DNA from: an uncultured Phascolarctobacterium sp.
GTDB taxonomy: Bacteria > Bacillota > Negativicutes > Acidaminococcales > Acidaminococcaceae
Direction of reading: 5' to 3'
DNA: 5,628 nucleotides
NCBI GenBank assembly: GCA_937906915.1
Contig: CALCUU010000119.1
Location: 1-5,628 of the forward strand
In this document: positions 1 to 5,628 of the stretch, piece after piece
How the letters are laid out: each line of letters begins with the position of its first letter
How positions within the stretch are numbered: position 1 is the first letter of the stretch
Notes under the pieces: generated by a model
What the model saw: the letters and a program-made list of their open reading frames with translations, nothing else
The model's database searches: none
Told to the model about the DNA's origin: nothing
Program-made: the position numbers and the translations under genes

Positions 1-201
1 ATATCTCCATTTGAAATGGCTTCTAATTCTTCTTCAGTAGGATCTTCATCTAGTTCGATATCTTCATCGTCGTTTTCTTCATCAGGAACATATTCAGTAA
101 CAACATGGGCATCGGCAGCAGAAATCCACACCGATGAATCCCATGACGAATCTTCCAGCGCATCTGTTCTATGGCCGACTGCAGTATCAGCGGTATTGCC
201 A
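1..201 (-). CDS. Acidic protein fragment, unrecognised, cut at both ends
   Basis: The minus strand is open from about position 218 down to 1 with no stop. From about 200 it reads as coding: a region with HRTDALEDSSWDSSVW, then AADAHVVTEYVP, then a run of Glu and Asp (DEENDDEDIELDEDP), then TEEELEAISNGD at the window edge. Its codons are ordinary (GAA, GAT, ATC, CCT, ACT). The opposite strand gives only a Ser-rich run, which is what antisense of GAA/GAT-rich DNA produces. The upper boundary is approximate, because beyond about 202 the plus strand encodes MnmE and this frame is its antisense. I do not recognise the family; a long acidic stretch like this often sits near a C-terminus or in a linker. 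The piece seems foreign to the rest of the window. Strand choice is fairly secure, function unknown. Confidence 0.5.
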
Positions 202-849
202 CATGAAGACAGAGCCATTGTGAGCGATATCTGTGGCACAACACGCGATACAATAGAGGGAGTGATGAACATTAGTGGGGTATCATTCCGTTTTATAGAT
301 ACAGCCGGCATCCGCGAGACCCAGGAGACTATTGAAATAATAGGAATTGAGCGCACATATATGAAACTCAAACAGGCCTCAATTGTAATAATGGTGCTCG
401 ACGCCACCCGTCCGGAATATTTTGAAAGCAGTCTGATTAATTTGAGCACACGTTTAAATAAAGATAAGCAAAAGCTTGTAGTACAACTTACTTACAGCGG
501 AACCTACGGAATGCTGCAAAATATTTTTGGAATGCTTTGCGATTTAGCACACGTTAAAAATGGCATGGCTATTATGCCCGTACGCTCAAGTATGCCTGTG
601 AGCAAGGAAAAGATTGTGGAACTCAATCCTGATGTTTTATTCTTACCATCTTGGGATGCTAAAGGAAGTCAAAATTCCGATACTTACTTTAAACAATTTA
701 AAGAAGACCCTGCTTACAAAGACTTAACTTGCATTAAGAATAATGCTGTTTATAAATTTCCAGAACGTTATCGCTACTGCACTTCCCATCATATATTGGA
801 AGGTGCGGAATATATGGCGAAGCTTGTTTATCCGGAATACGTAAAATAA
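16..849 (+). CDS. Apparent 277-aa chimeric ORF; only its 3' part (~484-849) is a native gene: ABC substrate-binding protein, C-terminal lobe
   Basis: The frame is open throughout but composite. Residues 1-~60 are Ser-rich antisense, ~63-156 are MnmE G domain, and ~157-277 are the C-terminal lobe of a class III periplasmic binding protein (FecB/BtuF/HmuT type). That last part begins QLTYSGTYGMLQ, continues with the helix region around MLCDLAHVKNG, has the inter-lobe sequence KIVELNPDVLFLPSW, and ends with ERYRYCTSHHILEGAEYMAKLVYPE, typical of Firmicute iron, haem and corrinoid binding proteins. The family is normally about 300-400 residues, so the signal peptide and N-terminal lobe are missing. 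The stop is 13 bases before the ABC ATPase start, so it is the native operon neighbour. The protein should capture a siderophore, haem or corrinoid outside the membrane; the C-lobe alone does not tell which. The ATG at 16 is not a real start. Confidence 0.75.
   Translation: MASNSSSVGSSSSSISSSSFSSSGTYSVTTWASAAEIHTDESHDESSSASVLWPTAVSAVLPHEDRAIVSDICGTTRDTIEGVMNISGVSFRFIDTAGIRETQETIEIIGIERTYMKLKQASIVIMVLDATRPEYFESSLINLSTRLNKDKQKLVVQLTYSGTYGMLQNIFGMLCDLAHVKNGMAIMPVRSSMPVSKEKIVELNPDVLFLPSWDAKGSQNSDTYFKQFKEDPAYKDLTCIKNNAVYKFPERYRYCTSHHILEGAEYMAKLVYPEYVK
202..483 (+). pseudogene. mnmE: MnmE (TrmE) GTPase G-domain fragment, truncated at both ends, Bacteroidetes-like
   Basis: MnmE with MnmG modifies the wobble uridine of certain tRNAs in the cytoplasm. 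This piece carries HEDRAIVSD followed by the G2 region GTTRDTIEG (residues 74-82 of the enclosing frame), the G3 motif DTAGIRET (95-102), then IIGIERTYMKL and VLDATRPEYF. All are characteristic of MnmE, and the wording resembles Bacteroidales copies. The P-loop GxxNVGKS that should lie just upstream is absent, as are the NKxD (G4) motif that should follow KLVV and the C-terminal catalytic Cys region. A full MnmE is about 450 residues; about 94 are present. The frame changes to a binding protein near 484. It cannot be functional as shown, and an assembly join is more likely than a true gene remnant. Confidence 0.8.
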
Positions 850-862
850 TTGGAGTGATTAG

Positions 863-1696
863 ATGTCACAAGCGGTTATCGAAATTAAAAACTTGACTAT
901 TGGTTATGGTGAACGCCATGTTGTTTCCAATGTTAACGCTTCCATTTCCGAAGGAGAGATTGTTGGCATCATTGGTCGCAACGGTGCAGGCAAGAGTACC
1001 TTGCTCAAAACTATTCGTGGTCTTTTGCCAAAACATAGTGGCGAAGTAACCTACCTTGGTAAAAAATTAGAAGAGTATCACGAAAAGGAGCTTGCCTGCA
1101 AGGTTGCCTATTTGCAGCAGCACGTTGAGGTTGGCTTTGGTTATACAGGGCAGGATATTGTTTTGGCAGGTCGTTACCCCTATATGAAATGGTACGAGAG
1201 TGAAAGTGAAGCAGATAAACAGCTTGCACTAGATTGTATGGACTACACTGGAACTTTAGAATTGGCAGATACTCCTGTTACAGAAGTTAGTGGCGGCCAG
1301 AAGCAACGTATTCTTTTGGCAAAGGTTCTGGCGCAACAGACACCCATCTTATTTTTGGACGAGCCTACTACTGGACTGGATATGGTGTATCAGGAAGAAA
1401 TTTTCCGTTTTGCCAAGGAGCTGGCGCAAATGGGCAAGACTATTTTGATGGTAGTGCACGAGCTTAATTTTGCAGCCAAGTATTGTAGTCGGATCCTCCT
1501 TTTAGGCGAGGGCAAGCTTTTGGCTGATGCGCCACCTGAAGCTGCGTTTACAGAAGAACTTTTAAGTAGAGCTTACGATGCTGACATTCAGGTAACACGT
1601 AATCCGTTGAATAATAATTTAGAAATTACAACCAAGGTTAACGCTAAGGAAAAGGCAAAAGAAAATGCTTTGCTCCAAAAAATTTGTAACTTTTAG
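863..1696 (+). CDS. ABC transporter ATP-binding protein, FecE/BtuD type (iron, haem or corrinoid uptake)
   Basis: This is the cytoplasmic ATPase that powers import with a FecCD/BtuC permease and the binding protein encoded just upstream. All nucleotide-binding motifs are intact: Walker A GRNGAGKST (residues 38-46), Q-loop at Q85/Q86, signature VSGGQKQR (142-149), Walker B ILFLDEP (162-168), D-loop GLD (171-173) and the switch His in VVHELN (H199). The length of 277 aa is slightly above the usual 250-260 because of a Lys-rich tail (about residues 255-277). GGAG at 852-855 lies 7 bases before the ATG. The gene starts 13 bases after the binding-protein stop and is followed 41 bases later by the CbiK gene, consistent with one operon. 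No permease gene lies between, which is unusual; it probably lay upstream of the join. Motifs cannot separate iron-siderophore, haem and cobalamin specificity. Confidence 0.93.
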   Translation: MSQAVIEIKNLTIGYGERHVVSNVNASISEGEIVGIIGRNGAGKSTLLKTIRGLLPKHSGEVTYLGKKLEEYHEKELACKVAYLQQHVEVGFGYTGQDIVLAGRYPYMKWYESESEADKQLALDCMDYTGTLELADTPVTEVSGGQKQRILLAKVLAQQTPILFLDEPTTGLDMVYQEEIFRFAKELAQMGKTILMVVHELNFAAKYCSRILLLGEGKLLADAPPEAAFTEELLSRAYDADIQVTRNPLNNNLEITTKVNAKEKAKENALLQKICNF

Positions 1697-1701
1697 TTTT
1701 A

Positions 1702-1716
1702 TAGGCTTACTGCCTA
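1702..1716 (+). promoter_or_regulatory. Small intergenic hairpin between the ATPase and cbiK genes
   Basis: TAGGC (1702-1706) and GCCTA (1712-1716) form a 5-bp stem with the loop TTACT, slightly extendable by T-A pairs on each side if one base bulges. It sits in the 41-base gap before the cbiK ribosome binding site. There is no clear U-tract, only an A-rich stretch, so it is unlikely to be a strong terminator in the plus direction. It could affect mRNA stability or the ratio of the two proteins, but it could also be chance. Confidence 0.25.
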
Positions 1717-1723
1717 AAATAAA

Positions 1724-1729
1724 AAGGAG
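1724..1729 (+). promoter_or_regulatory. Ribosome binding site that fixes the cbiK start at 1738
   Basis: AAGGAG lies 8 bases before the ATG at 1738. A GTG at 1729 in the same frame overlaps this site and so cannot be the start. Using 1738 gives a clean signal peptide from the first residue. Confidence 0.8.
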
Positions 1730-1737
1730 TGATTTGT

Positions 1738-2736
1738 ATGAAATTGAATATGAAAAAAATGTTAGCAATGGGTTTGTTGTGTATGGTAGGCTGTGGCTTC
1801 TGTGCAGTTGGTAATGCTGGTAGCTTCCAGCTTAGCGAAGATGTTAAGGCTCCTACCGTTGCTTTGAAGCAAGCTGCACAAGTTGGTCTGCTCACTCATG
1901 AAACTGCAGAGCTGCAAAACTTGGAAAACAAAGATGCCATTCTTGTAATGAGCTTTGGTACCACCGTTAAAGAAACCCGCGAAAAAAATATCAATGCCAC
2001 CGTTAATGCAATTAAAGCTTTGTATCCTGACACCAAGGTTGTGCTTGCCTTTACCTCCCACATCATCATCGACAGAGTAAAAGCTAACGAAGGCTTGGTT
2101 ATCCCCACTCCGGAAGAAGCTTTGGCACAGCTGAAAGCAGAAGGCTACACTCGTGTTGCCATGACTTCCTTGGATATCATTCCCGGAATTGAATACGATT
2201 ACAAAAAAGCAGTGTTCAATCTGCACAAGAACGATTTCAAAAAAGTTACCTTCGGTACTCCGTTGATGTACTGGCAAGGTCAAGAAGATAAAGACGATGA
2301 TATTTCTGATACCATGAAAGCAGTAGCAACCCAATTCCCGGAAACTGGTAAAAAAGATGCAGTGCTTATTATGGCACATGGTACTCCCCATCCGGCAAAT
2401 GCTTACTACGCTGTAATGCAAGATAAACTGGAAGCTTTAGGCTATGAAAATGCTTTGCTGTTCTCCGTTGAAGGTTGGCCTAATTTTGAAAACGTTCTGG
2501 AAGAATTGAAGGAAAGAAAAATTAAGAACGTAACTATGATGCCCTTGATGATGGTTGCTGGTGACCATGCTATGAATGATATGGCTGGCGACGAAGAAGA
2601 TTCCTTTAAATCCATGTTGATTAAAGAAGGCTTCAAGGTTGATACTTACCTCCACGGCTTGGGCGAAAACAGCGCAGTACAAAACCTTTTCGTGAAAAAA
2701 GCAAGCCAAGCTTGGGAAGCATTGCAAGAAAAATAA
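1738..2736 (+). CDS. cbiK: Exported CbiK family tetrapyrrole chelatase (sirohydrochlorin cobaltochelatase-like)
   Basis: CbiK is a class II chelatase that inserts Co2+ (in vitro also Fe2+) into sirohydrochlorin. The 332-residue product matches the family along its length: ILVMSFGTT (68-76), KNINATVNAI, PTPEEALAQL, the catalytic His in MAHGTPH (H214), the Glu in SVEGWP (E245) and the second metal-binding His in VAGDHAMND (H277), then HGLGEN near the C-terminus. The Salmonella enzyme is about 264 aa and cytoplasmic. This one carries about 65 extra N-terminal residues, starting with a signal peptide (MKK then a hydrophobic stretch, likely cut after GNA at 27). A lipoprotein reading at C19 (MVGC) is possible but weaker. 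Exported homologues are known in Desulfovibrio (CbiKP, which binds haem). The position after an ABC importer favours a scavenging or dechelation role over B12 synthesis. That role is inference; family membership is firm. Confidence 0.92.
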   Translation: MKLNMKKMLAMGLLCMVGCGFCAVGNAGSFQLSEDVKAPTVALKQAAQVGLLTHETAELQNLENKDAILVMSFGTTVKETREKNINATVNAIKALYPDTKVVLAFTSHIIIDRVKANEGLVIPTPEEALAQLKAEGYTRVAMTSLDIIPGIEYDYKKAVFNLHKNDFKKVTFGTPLMYWQGQEDKDDDISDTMKAVATQFPETGKKDAVLIMAHGTPHPANAYYAVMQDKLEALGYENALLFSVEGWPNFENVLEELKERKIKNVTMMPLMMVAGDHAMNDMAGDEEDSFKSMLIKEGFKVDTYLHGLGENSAVQNLFVKKASQAWEALQEK

Positions 2737-2770
2737 AAATTGCTTTAAAATTTTGTTAGGTTAATGATTT

Positions 2771-2805
2771 AGAACCCTCTACCGCATTGGTGGAGGGTTC
2801 TTTGT
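2771..2805 (+). terminator. Rho-independent terminator after cbiK
   Basis: AGAACCCTCTACC (2771-2783) pairs with GGTGGAGGGTTCT (2789-2801), a 13-bp stem with one T-G wobble and a GCATT loop. It is followed by the T-rich run TTGTCT. It starts 34 bases after the cbiK stop and separates the ABC/cbiK unit from the next unit. The T-tract is short, so termination may be incomplete. Confidence 0.8.
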
Positions 2806-2848
2806 CTAGAAAAAGTGCTGTAATTGTGAAGAAGTATCGTTTTACCCC

Positions 2849-2879
2849 TTGAGTATATACCAACTATATAGTTTATAAT
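2849..2879 (+). promoter_or_regulatory. Candidate sigma-70 type promoter with a palindromic spacer
   Basis: TTGAGT (2849-2854) and a perfect TATAAT (2874-2879) are 19 bases apart, slightly long for a housekeeping promoter. The spacer contains the perfect 12-base palindrome AACTATATAGTT (2862-2873), a plausible operator. A second TATAAT occurs at 2887-2892, but the bases at its -35 position are poor. The promoter lies just after the terminator and 65 bases before the next gene, so it should drive the secreted-protein/ECF unit. Confidence 0.5.
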
Positions 2880-2882
2880 TAC

Positions 2883-2920
2883 CCAATATAATGGAGGGAA
2901 TATTTTCTCTGAAATATTGG
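2883..2920 (+). promoter_or_regulatory. Leader with two mutually exclusive inverted repeats
   Basis: AATATTT (2899-2905) can pair with AAATATT (2912-2918), giving a 7-bp AT hairpin with a short TCTCTG loop. The same right arm, as ATATTGG (2914-2920), can instead pair with CCAATAT (2883-2889). The structures lie 11 bases before the ribosome binding site at 2931. They might form a simple switch or an operator. They are AT-rich, so chance pairing is a real alternative. Confidence 0.3.
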
Positions 2921-2930
2921 CAAGCGATAT

Positions 2931-2937
2931 AAGGAGG
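2931..2937 (+). promoter_or_regulatory. Strong ribosome binding site that fixes the start at 2944
   Basis: AAGGAGG is a near-perfect Shine-Dalgarno sequence, 6 bases before the ATG at 2944. A TTG at 2917 in the same frame is upstream of this site and would add nine residues before the signal peptide, so it is rejected as the start. Confidence 0.85.
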
Positions 2938-2943
2938 CTTTTT

Positions 2944-3546
2944 ATGAAAAAGTTTTTAGTGATGATATGTACTTTAGTAGCAATGTTAGTCTTAAACGGT
3001 AACGCTTTTGCCAATAATCCTGTACCTCAACCGAACCAAGACCCTATGAACTGGCAAATTAGCATGATGCCGGAGCCTACTGCTGAAGAAATTGAAGCTG
3101 CCCGCTGGAGCGTAGTAGTTGAAAATGATTTGGGTGTTTACGCCTATGATATGGGTTCCTTAGATTTTGGTAAGGATAAAAAAGATGAATACGATAAAAA
3201 CATCGTTAATGTTCTGGTAAAGACTGTGTTTACCAATAAAGATGTTCTGAAAAAATTGAAGCAGGACTACGCTACCAAGCTTGAGGGTAAGGAAAAGGTT
3301 TTGTATTGCAAAATGGATATGCAATATAAGATGAAGGAAAAATCCTACACCGTAAAGACCATGCAAGTTTTTACCAACACTGACAGACAAATTGACGTTA
3401 AGAAGAATAAAAATAAATTTGCTCCCATTCCGGAAAAATCTTTTGCAGAAGCACTGTATGAGGTTTGCCAGAAATTTGTTGCTGACGTAGAAGCTGCAGA
3501 GCTGGCAATGCAGGAACAAGCTGCCAAGGAAGCGGGCAAAAAATAG
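2944..3546 (+). CDS. Secreted 200-aa protein, surface-adhesin-E-like domain
   Basis: MKK followed by a hydrophobic stretch and AFA marks a signal peptide, likely cut after A23. The mature part begins with a Pro/Asn-rich linker (24-48). The single domain runs from about W55 to C175: WSVVVENDLGVYAYDMGSL, then VLVKTVF, a Lys-rich helix (100-118), a Cys at 122 in LYCKM, YTVKTMQVF, and the closing sequence PIPEKSFAEALYEVC with C175. This order (W near the start, Y-D, a mid Cys, P-x-S-x-x-E-A-L-x-x-x-C at the end) resembles small secreted domains annotated as surface-adhesin protein E-like (Pfam Surface_Adh_E), common in Negativicutes. C122 and C175 could form a disulfide. The tail is Ala/Glu/Lys-rich and helical. 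The membrane-protein gene follows 15 bases later, so they are probably co-transcribed. Its function is unknown; it may deliver or sense the transported ligand. Confidence 0.7.
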   Translation: MKKFLVMICTLVAMLVLNGNAFANNPVPQPNQDPMNWQISMMPEPTAEEIEAARWSVVVENDLGVYAYDMGSLDFGKDKKDEYDKNIVNVLVKTVFTNKDVLKKLKQDYATKLEGKEKVLYCKMDMQYKMKEKSYTVKTMQVFTNTDRQIDVKKNKNKFAPIPEKSFAEALYEVCQKFVADVEAAELAMQEQAAKEAGKK

Positions 3547-3561
3547 TTAGGGAATTTTAAG

Positions 3562-5214
3562 ATGAAAATTTTTACATTGGTACTACTGCTTTTAACTTAT
3601 GTGCAGGTGGCTTGCGCAGGGATGAAGCTAGAAGCAGTGTATCCTTATCATTTGGAAAAGAAGGGTATTGAAACTGTTTTTGAGGAAAGTACCGTTCCTC
3701 TTTACGTGAACATTGTTAATTTTGGCAATGATGCTCCCGTGGAAACAGAAGTAAAGATTACCTTGCCTGAGGGGTTCAAGCCTGTAGTGGATAACAAATG
3801 GCAGGCTAAGACCATTGGCGATAAAACCATTGTTACTACTAAGTGGATTTTACCCCAAGATTACGGACAAACCTTCGATTTGCTCTATGTGGAAGCGCAA
3901 GAGGACGTTCCTTTTGGCAAGAAGCAGGTGCTGGTAGAAGCAAAGAGTGGGGCGTGGCAGGAAAGCAAGCTTTTAAACTTCACCTACGAGGCGGGGCAGA
4001 AGGCTGCCGTGGAAATTCCTAAGGGAAAGAAAAAATTAGATAAGAAAAAATTTAACTGGTATATCCAAAGCATTACCTTTCCTGTAGATAACTTAGGGTT
4101 AAAGGATGACAGAGCAGAAGCTGGTGTAATTTATGTGCGCGATACTTCTTTGGAAGGCTTCCGCAATCGCATGACGGGGGAGGGGGCAACAAGCTGGTCT
4201 TCCGTTTTTAACCATCCTGCGGCTCACTTGCTTTTAGAATTGCGTAATCCCCAAAGTGATGTGCGTGTCTTAAAATTTAAGGCAGAGCTGACGGACAAAA
4301 ATACTGGAGAAACTATGCCCGGTTTATGTACCGCAGGCAAAACTGAGGATGATGTTGAAGCTGGGTGGAATGATGCCAATACCAAAAGTAATGAAACCAC
4401 TGCGCTGATTTCTTTGGACGGAAACAAGGCACCGCGATTTATTCTTCCTTTATATATAGACTATCTAAATGTTTTAGAAGGGGAATACAATCTGCGTGTT
4501 ACCCTTTCCGGTGGCGGGCAGGAAAAGCTTTACGAAGCACCCATCGTCATTGCTAAGAAGCATAGTATCGGACTTTTTGCCGTAGGCTTTGCTTTTACCT
4601 GTTTGGCTTTAGTTTTGGCATGCAGCTACAAAATTAAGAACACCATTTACGCCATTGGTGCCAAGGGTGCAATTACTGTAGCTCTTTTTGCTGCCATTGC
4701 CTTTGGTGGGATTACTTTGCCCACTACTATTTTGGGAGATTTGCTCCACGTTTTCTTAGGACCTTTTTCCGGTTTGGTGACAGGTATTCTAAACGGGGTA
4801 CTGCAATATCTTTTGATTGTTTCTCTTTTGGTTTTGTTCCGTGCGCCGGGAGTATTAAGCTTGATGTTTGTGGTTAAGTTTATGCTTTCAGGGTTAATGG
4901 TTGGACATTTCACCCCTTTGGGCGTGCTGAGCTGTTGCGTTTATATGGTGGTTTTGGAAGCAACATTATATTTTGGTGGCTTCTATAAAAAATCTCACGT
5001 AACTAATTTTCTGGTGGTGTGCATTTTGCTTGGCGTGGCAGATGCGTTCATTACCTTTATAAATTTAGAACAGATGATGTTCTTCTACCGTCTGTATTAC
5101 GCAGATTGGTATTTGGCTTTATATATGTTGATTAACGGCTTGCTTTATAGCAGTGTTGGCAGTTGGCTTGGGTATAAGACTGGTTTGAAACTGCGACAGG
5201 TAATGGGGGAATAG
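3562..5214 (+). CDS. Exported beta-rich ectodomain fused to an ECF-transporter S-component-like membrane domain
   Basis: The 550-residue product has three parts. Residues 1-19 are a signal peptide ending VACA. Residues ~20-330 are outside the membrane and look beta-rich: about 37-127 resembles NEW3/CARDB-like sandwiches (VPLYVNIVNFGN, VKITLPEGFKP, VPFGKKQVLVEA), and about 165-330 is a second sandwich-like region ending NLRVTLSGG. A first membrane helix (about 335-356) is followed by roughly six more (about 366-387, 389-426, 430-449, 451-473, 481-503, 516-538), with small-residue-rich helices like S components, which bind the substrate in ECF importers. The ECF ATPase gene starts 3 bases after its stop, which supports that role. 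Known S components are about 170-220 aa without such an ectodomain. AGGGA at 3549-3553 precedes the ATG. The substrate is not readable from sequence; the CbiK neighbour suggests a tetrapyrrole, corrinoid or metal. Confidence 0.65.
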   Translation: MKIFTLVLLLLTYVQVACAGMKLEAVYPYHLEKKGIETVFEESTVPLYVNIVNFGNDAPVETEVKITLPEGFKPVVDNKWQAKTIGDKTIVTTKWILPQDYGQTFDLLYVEAQEDVPFGKKQVLVEAKSGAWQESKLLNFTYEAGQKAAVEIPKGKKKLDKKKFNWYIQSITFPVDNLGLKDDRAEAGVIYVRDTSLEGFRNRMTGEGATSWSSVFNHPAAHLLLELRNPQSDVRVLKFKAELTDKNTGETMPGLCTAGKTEDDVEAGWNDANTKSNETTALISLDGNKAPRFILPLYIDYLNVLEGEYNLRVTLSGGGQEKLYEAPIVIAKKHSIGLFAVGFAFTCLALVLACSYKIKNTIYAIGAKGAITVALFAAIAFGGITLPTTILGDLLHVFLGPFSGLVTGILNGVLQYLLIVSLLVLFRAPGVLSLMFVVKFMLSGLMVGHFTPLGVLSCCVYMVVLEATLYFGGFYKKSHVTNFLVVCILLGVADAFITFINLEQMMFFYRLYYADWYLALYMLINGLLYSSVGSWLGYKTGLKLRQVMGE

Positions 5215-5217
5215 TTA

Positions 5218-5628
5218 ATGTTAAAAATTGAAGAGCTTTCCTATCGTTACCAAAGCCGTGAAAATTTTACTCTCCAAAAAATTAACTTACAGCTTGCCCG
5301 TGGCGAGATGCTTCTTTTGGCAGGGCGTAGTGGCTGTGGTAAAAGCACTTTGATTAAAGCGATTAGTGGCTTGCTCAATAACAATGACAAGGGCGAACTG
5401 CGAGGCAAAATTTTTCTAGAGAATGAGGATATTACTAACTTTTCTCCGGAAAAGATTGGCATTATGGTTGGCACTGTGTACCAATCTCCAGATGACCAGC
5501 TTTTTGCCATGACTGTTGCTGATGAAGTTGGCTTCGCTTTGGAAAACCAAGGGTTGGAGCCTGACTACATTCGTGAGCAGGTAAGTGAAACCTTACGCTT
5601 GGTAGGCTTGGCTGGCTTTGAAGGCTAC
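5218..5628 (+). CDS. ECF transporter ATPase (EcfA-type), 5' part, cut by window end
   Basis: The first 137 residues of an ABC ATPase are present and the frame is open to the last base. Walker A is GRSGCGKST (residues 36-44), and the Q-loop is VYQSPDDQLF (Q89), followed by MTVADEVGFALENQGL. The PDDQ pattern directly after the Q-loop, followed by TVADEVGF and ENQG, is characteristic of EcfA/CbiO ATPases. The signature, Walker B and switch His lie beyond the edge, so it cannot be said whether this is a single ATPase or the tandem EcfA1A2/YkoD type. The ATG follows the S-component-like gene by 3 bases with GGGGGA at 5205-5210 as ribosome binding site, implying tight co-expression. An EcfT gene is expected downstream. 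Confidence 0.9.
   Translation, partial: MLKIEELSYRYQSRENFTLQKINLQLARGEMLLLAGRSGCGKSTLIKAISGLLNNNDKGELRGKIFLENEDITNFSPEKIGIMVGTVYQSPDDQLFAMTVADEVGFALENQGLEPDYIREQVSETLRLVGLAGFEGY

Noticed and set aside
16..195. Ser-rich N-terminal domain of the first ORF as a secreted or linker region.
   Set aside because: It is the antisense of a GAA/GAT-rich acidic coding stretch on the minus strand, and no ribosome binding site precedes the ATG at 16.
50..253. Minus-strand ORF of 67 aa.
   Set aside because: It crosses the first junction into the antisense of MnmE and is in a different frame from the acidic coding stretch; no start signal is seen.
472..477. HindIII site AAGCTT exactly at the MnmE/binding-protein join, suggesting a ligation chimera.
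   Set aside because: AAGCTT occurs many other times in this window (for example near 821, 1513, 2708, 3278, 4857), so its presence at the join is weak evidence.
1762..2421. Long minus-strand ORF of 219 aa opposite cbiK.
   Set aside because: It is a shadow of the firmly identified cbiK gene; its product is Cys/Phe/His-rich with no recognisable domain.
2737..2943. Possible riboswitch (cobalamin or other) in the intergenic region, given the cbiK and ECF context.
   Set aside because: I see no conserved B12-box-like sequence or multi-stem layout; the region holds only the terminator, the promoter and short AT-rich inverted repeats.
1..5628. CRISPR array, tRNA or rRNA gene, insertion sequence ends.
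   Set aside because: No regularly spaced repeats, cloverleaf sequence, rRNA-like stretch or terminal inverted repeats with a transposase were seen on either strand.

Overview
The window looks like metagenome-assembled DNA from an anaerobic gut-type bacterium. From about position 484 onward it is one coherent, low-to-medium GC locus. It has strong AGGAGG-type ribosome binding sites, several exported proteins and a secreted CbiK. I infer a diderm Firmicute (Negativicutes, for example an Acidaminococcaceae or Veillonellaceae relative), but this rests on protein style only and no marker gene is present.

The first ~480 bases do not belong with the rest. Bases 1 to ~200 read best as a minus-strand acidic coding fragment of unknown identity. 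Bases ~202 to ~483 encode a piece of the G domain of a Bacteroidetes-like MnmE tRNA-modification GTPase, without its P-loop or its NKxD motif. At ~484 the frame switches to the C-terminal lobe of an ABC-transporter substrate-binding protein. The open frame 16..849 is therefore a three-part chimera, most likely an assembly join, and its Ser-rich N-terminus is the antisense of the acidic fragment.

Unit A (484..2736, plus strand) holds the end of a class III (FecB/BtuF-type) binding protein, a FecE/BtuD-type ABC ATPase, and a signal-peptide-bearing CbiK family chelatase with its catalytic His/Glu/His set intact. The FecCD/BtuC-type permease expected here is absent and probably lay upstream of the join. 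A rho-independent terminator at 2771..2805 closes the unit.

Unit B (2944 to the window end, plus strand) has its own candidate promoter with a perfect 12-bp palindrome in the spacer. It encodes a 200-aa secreted protein resembling surface-adhesin-E-type domains, then a 550-aa protein joining a signal peptide, a beta-rich extracytoplasmic region and a polytopic C-terminus that looks like an ECF-transporter S component, then the start of an EcfA-type ATPase cut by the window edge.

Taken together, the locus pairs a metal, corrinoid or haem ABC importer and an exported tetrapyrrole chelatase with an unusual ECF importer carrying a large outer domain. My working hypothesis is tetrapyrrole or metal scavenging: the exported chelatase loads or strips metal outside the membrane, and the two importers take up the products. 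The gene order is seen directly; the substrate is not.
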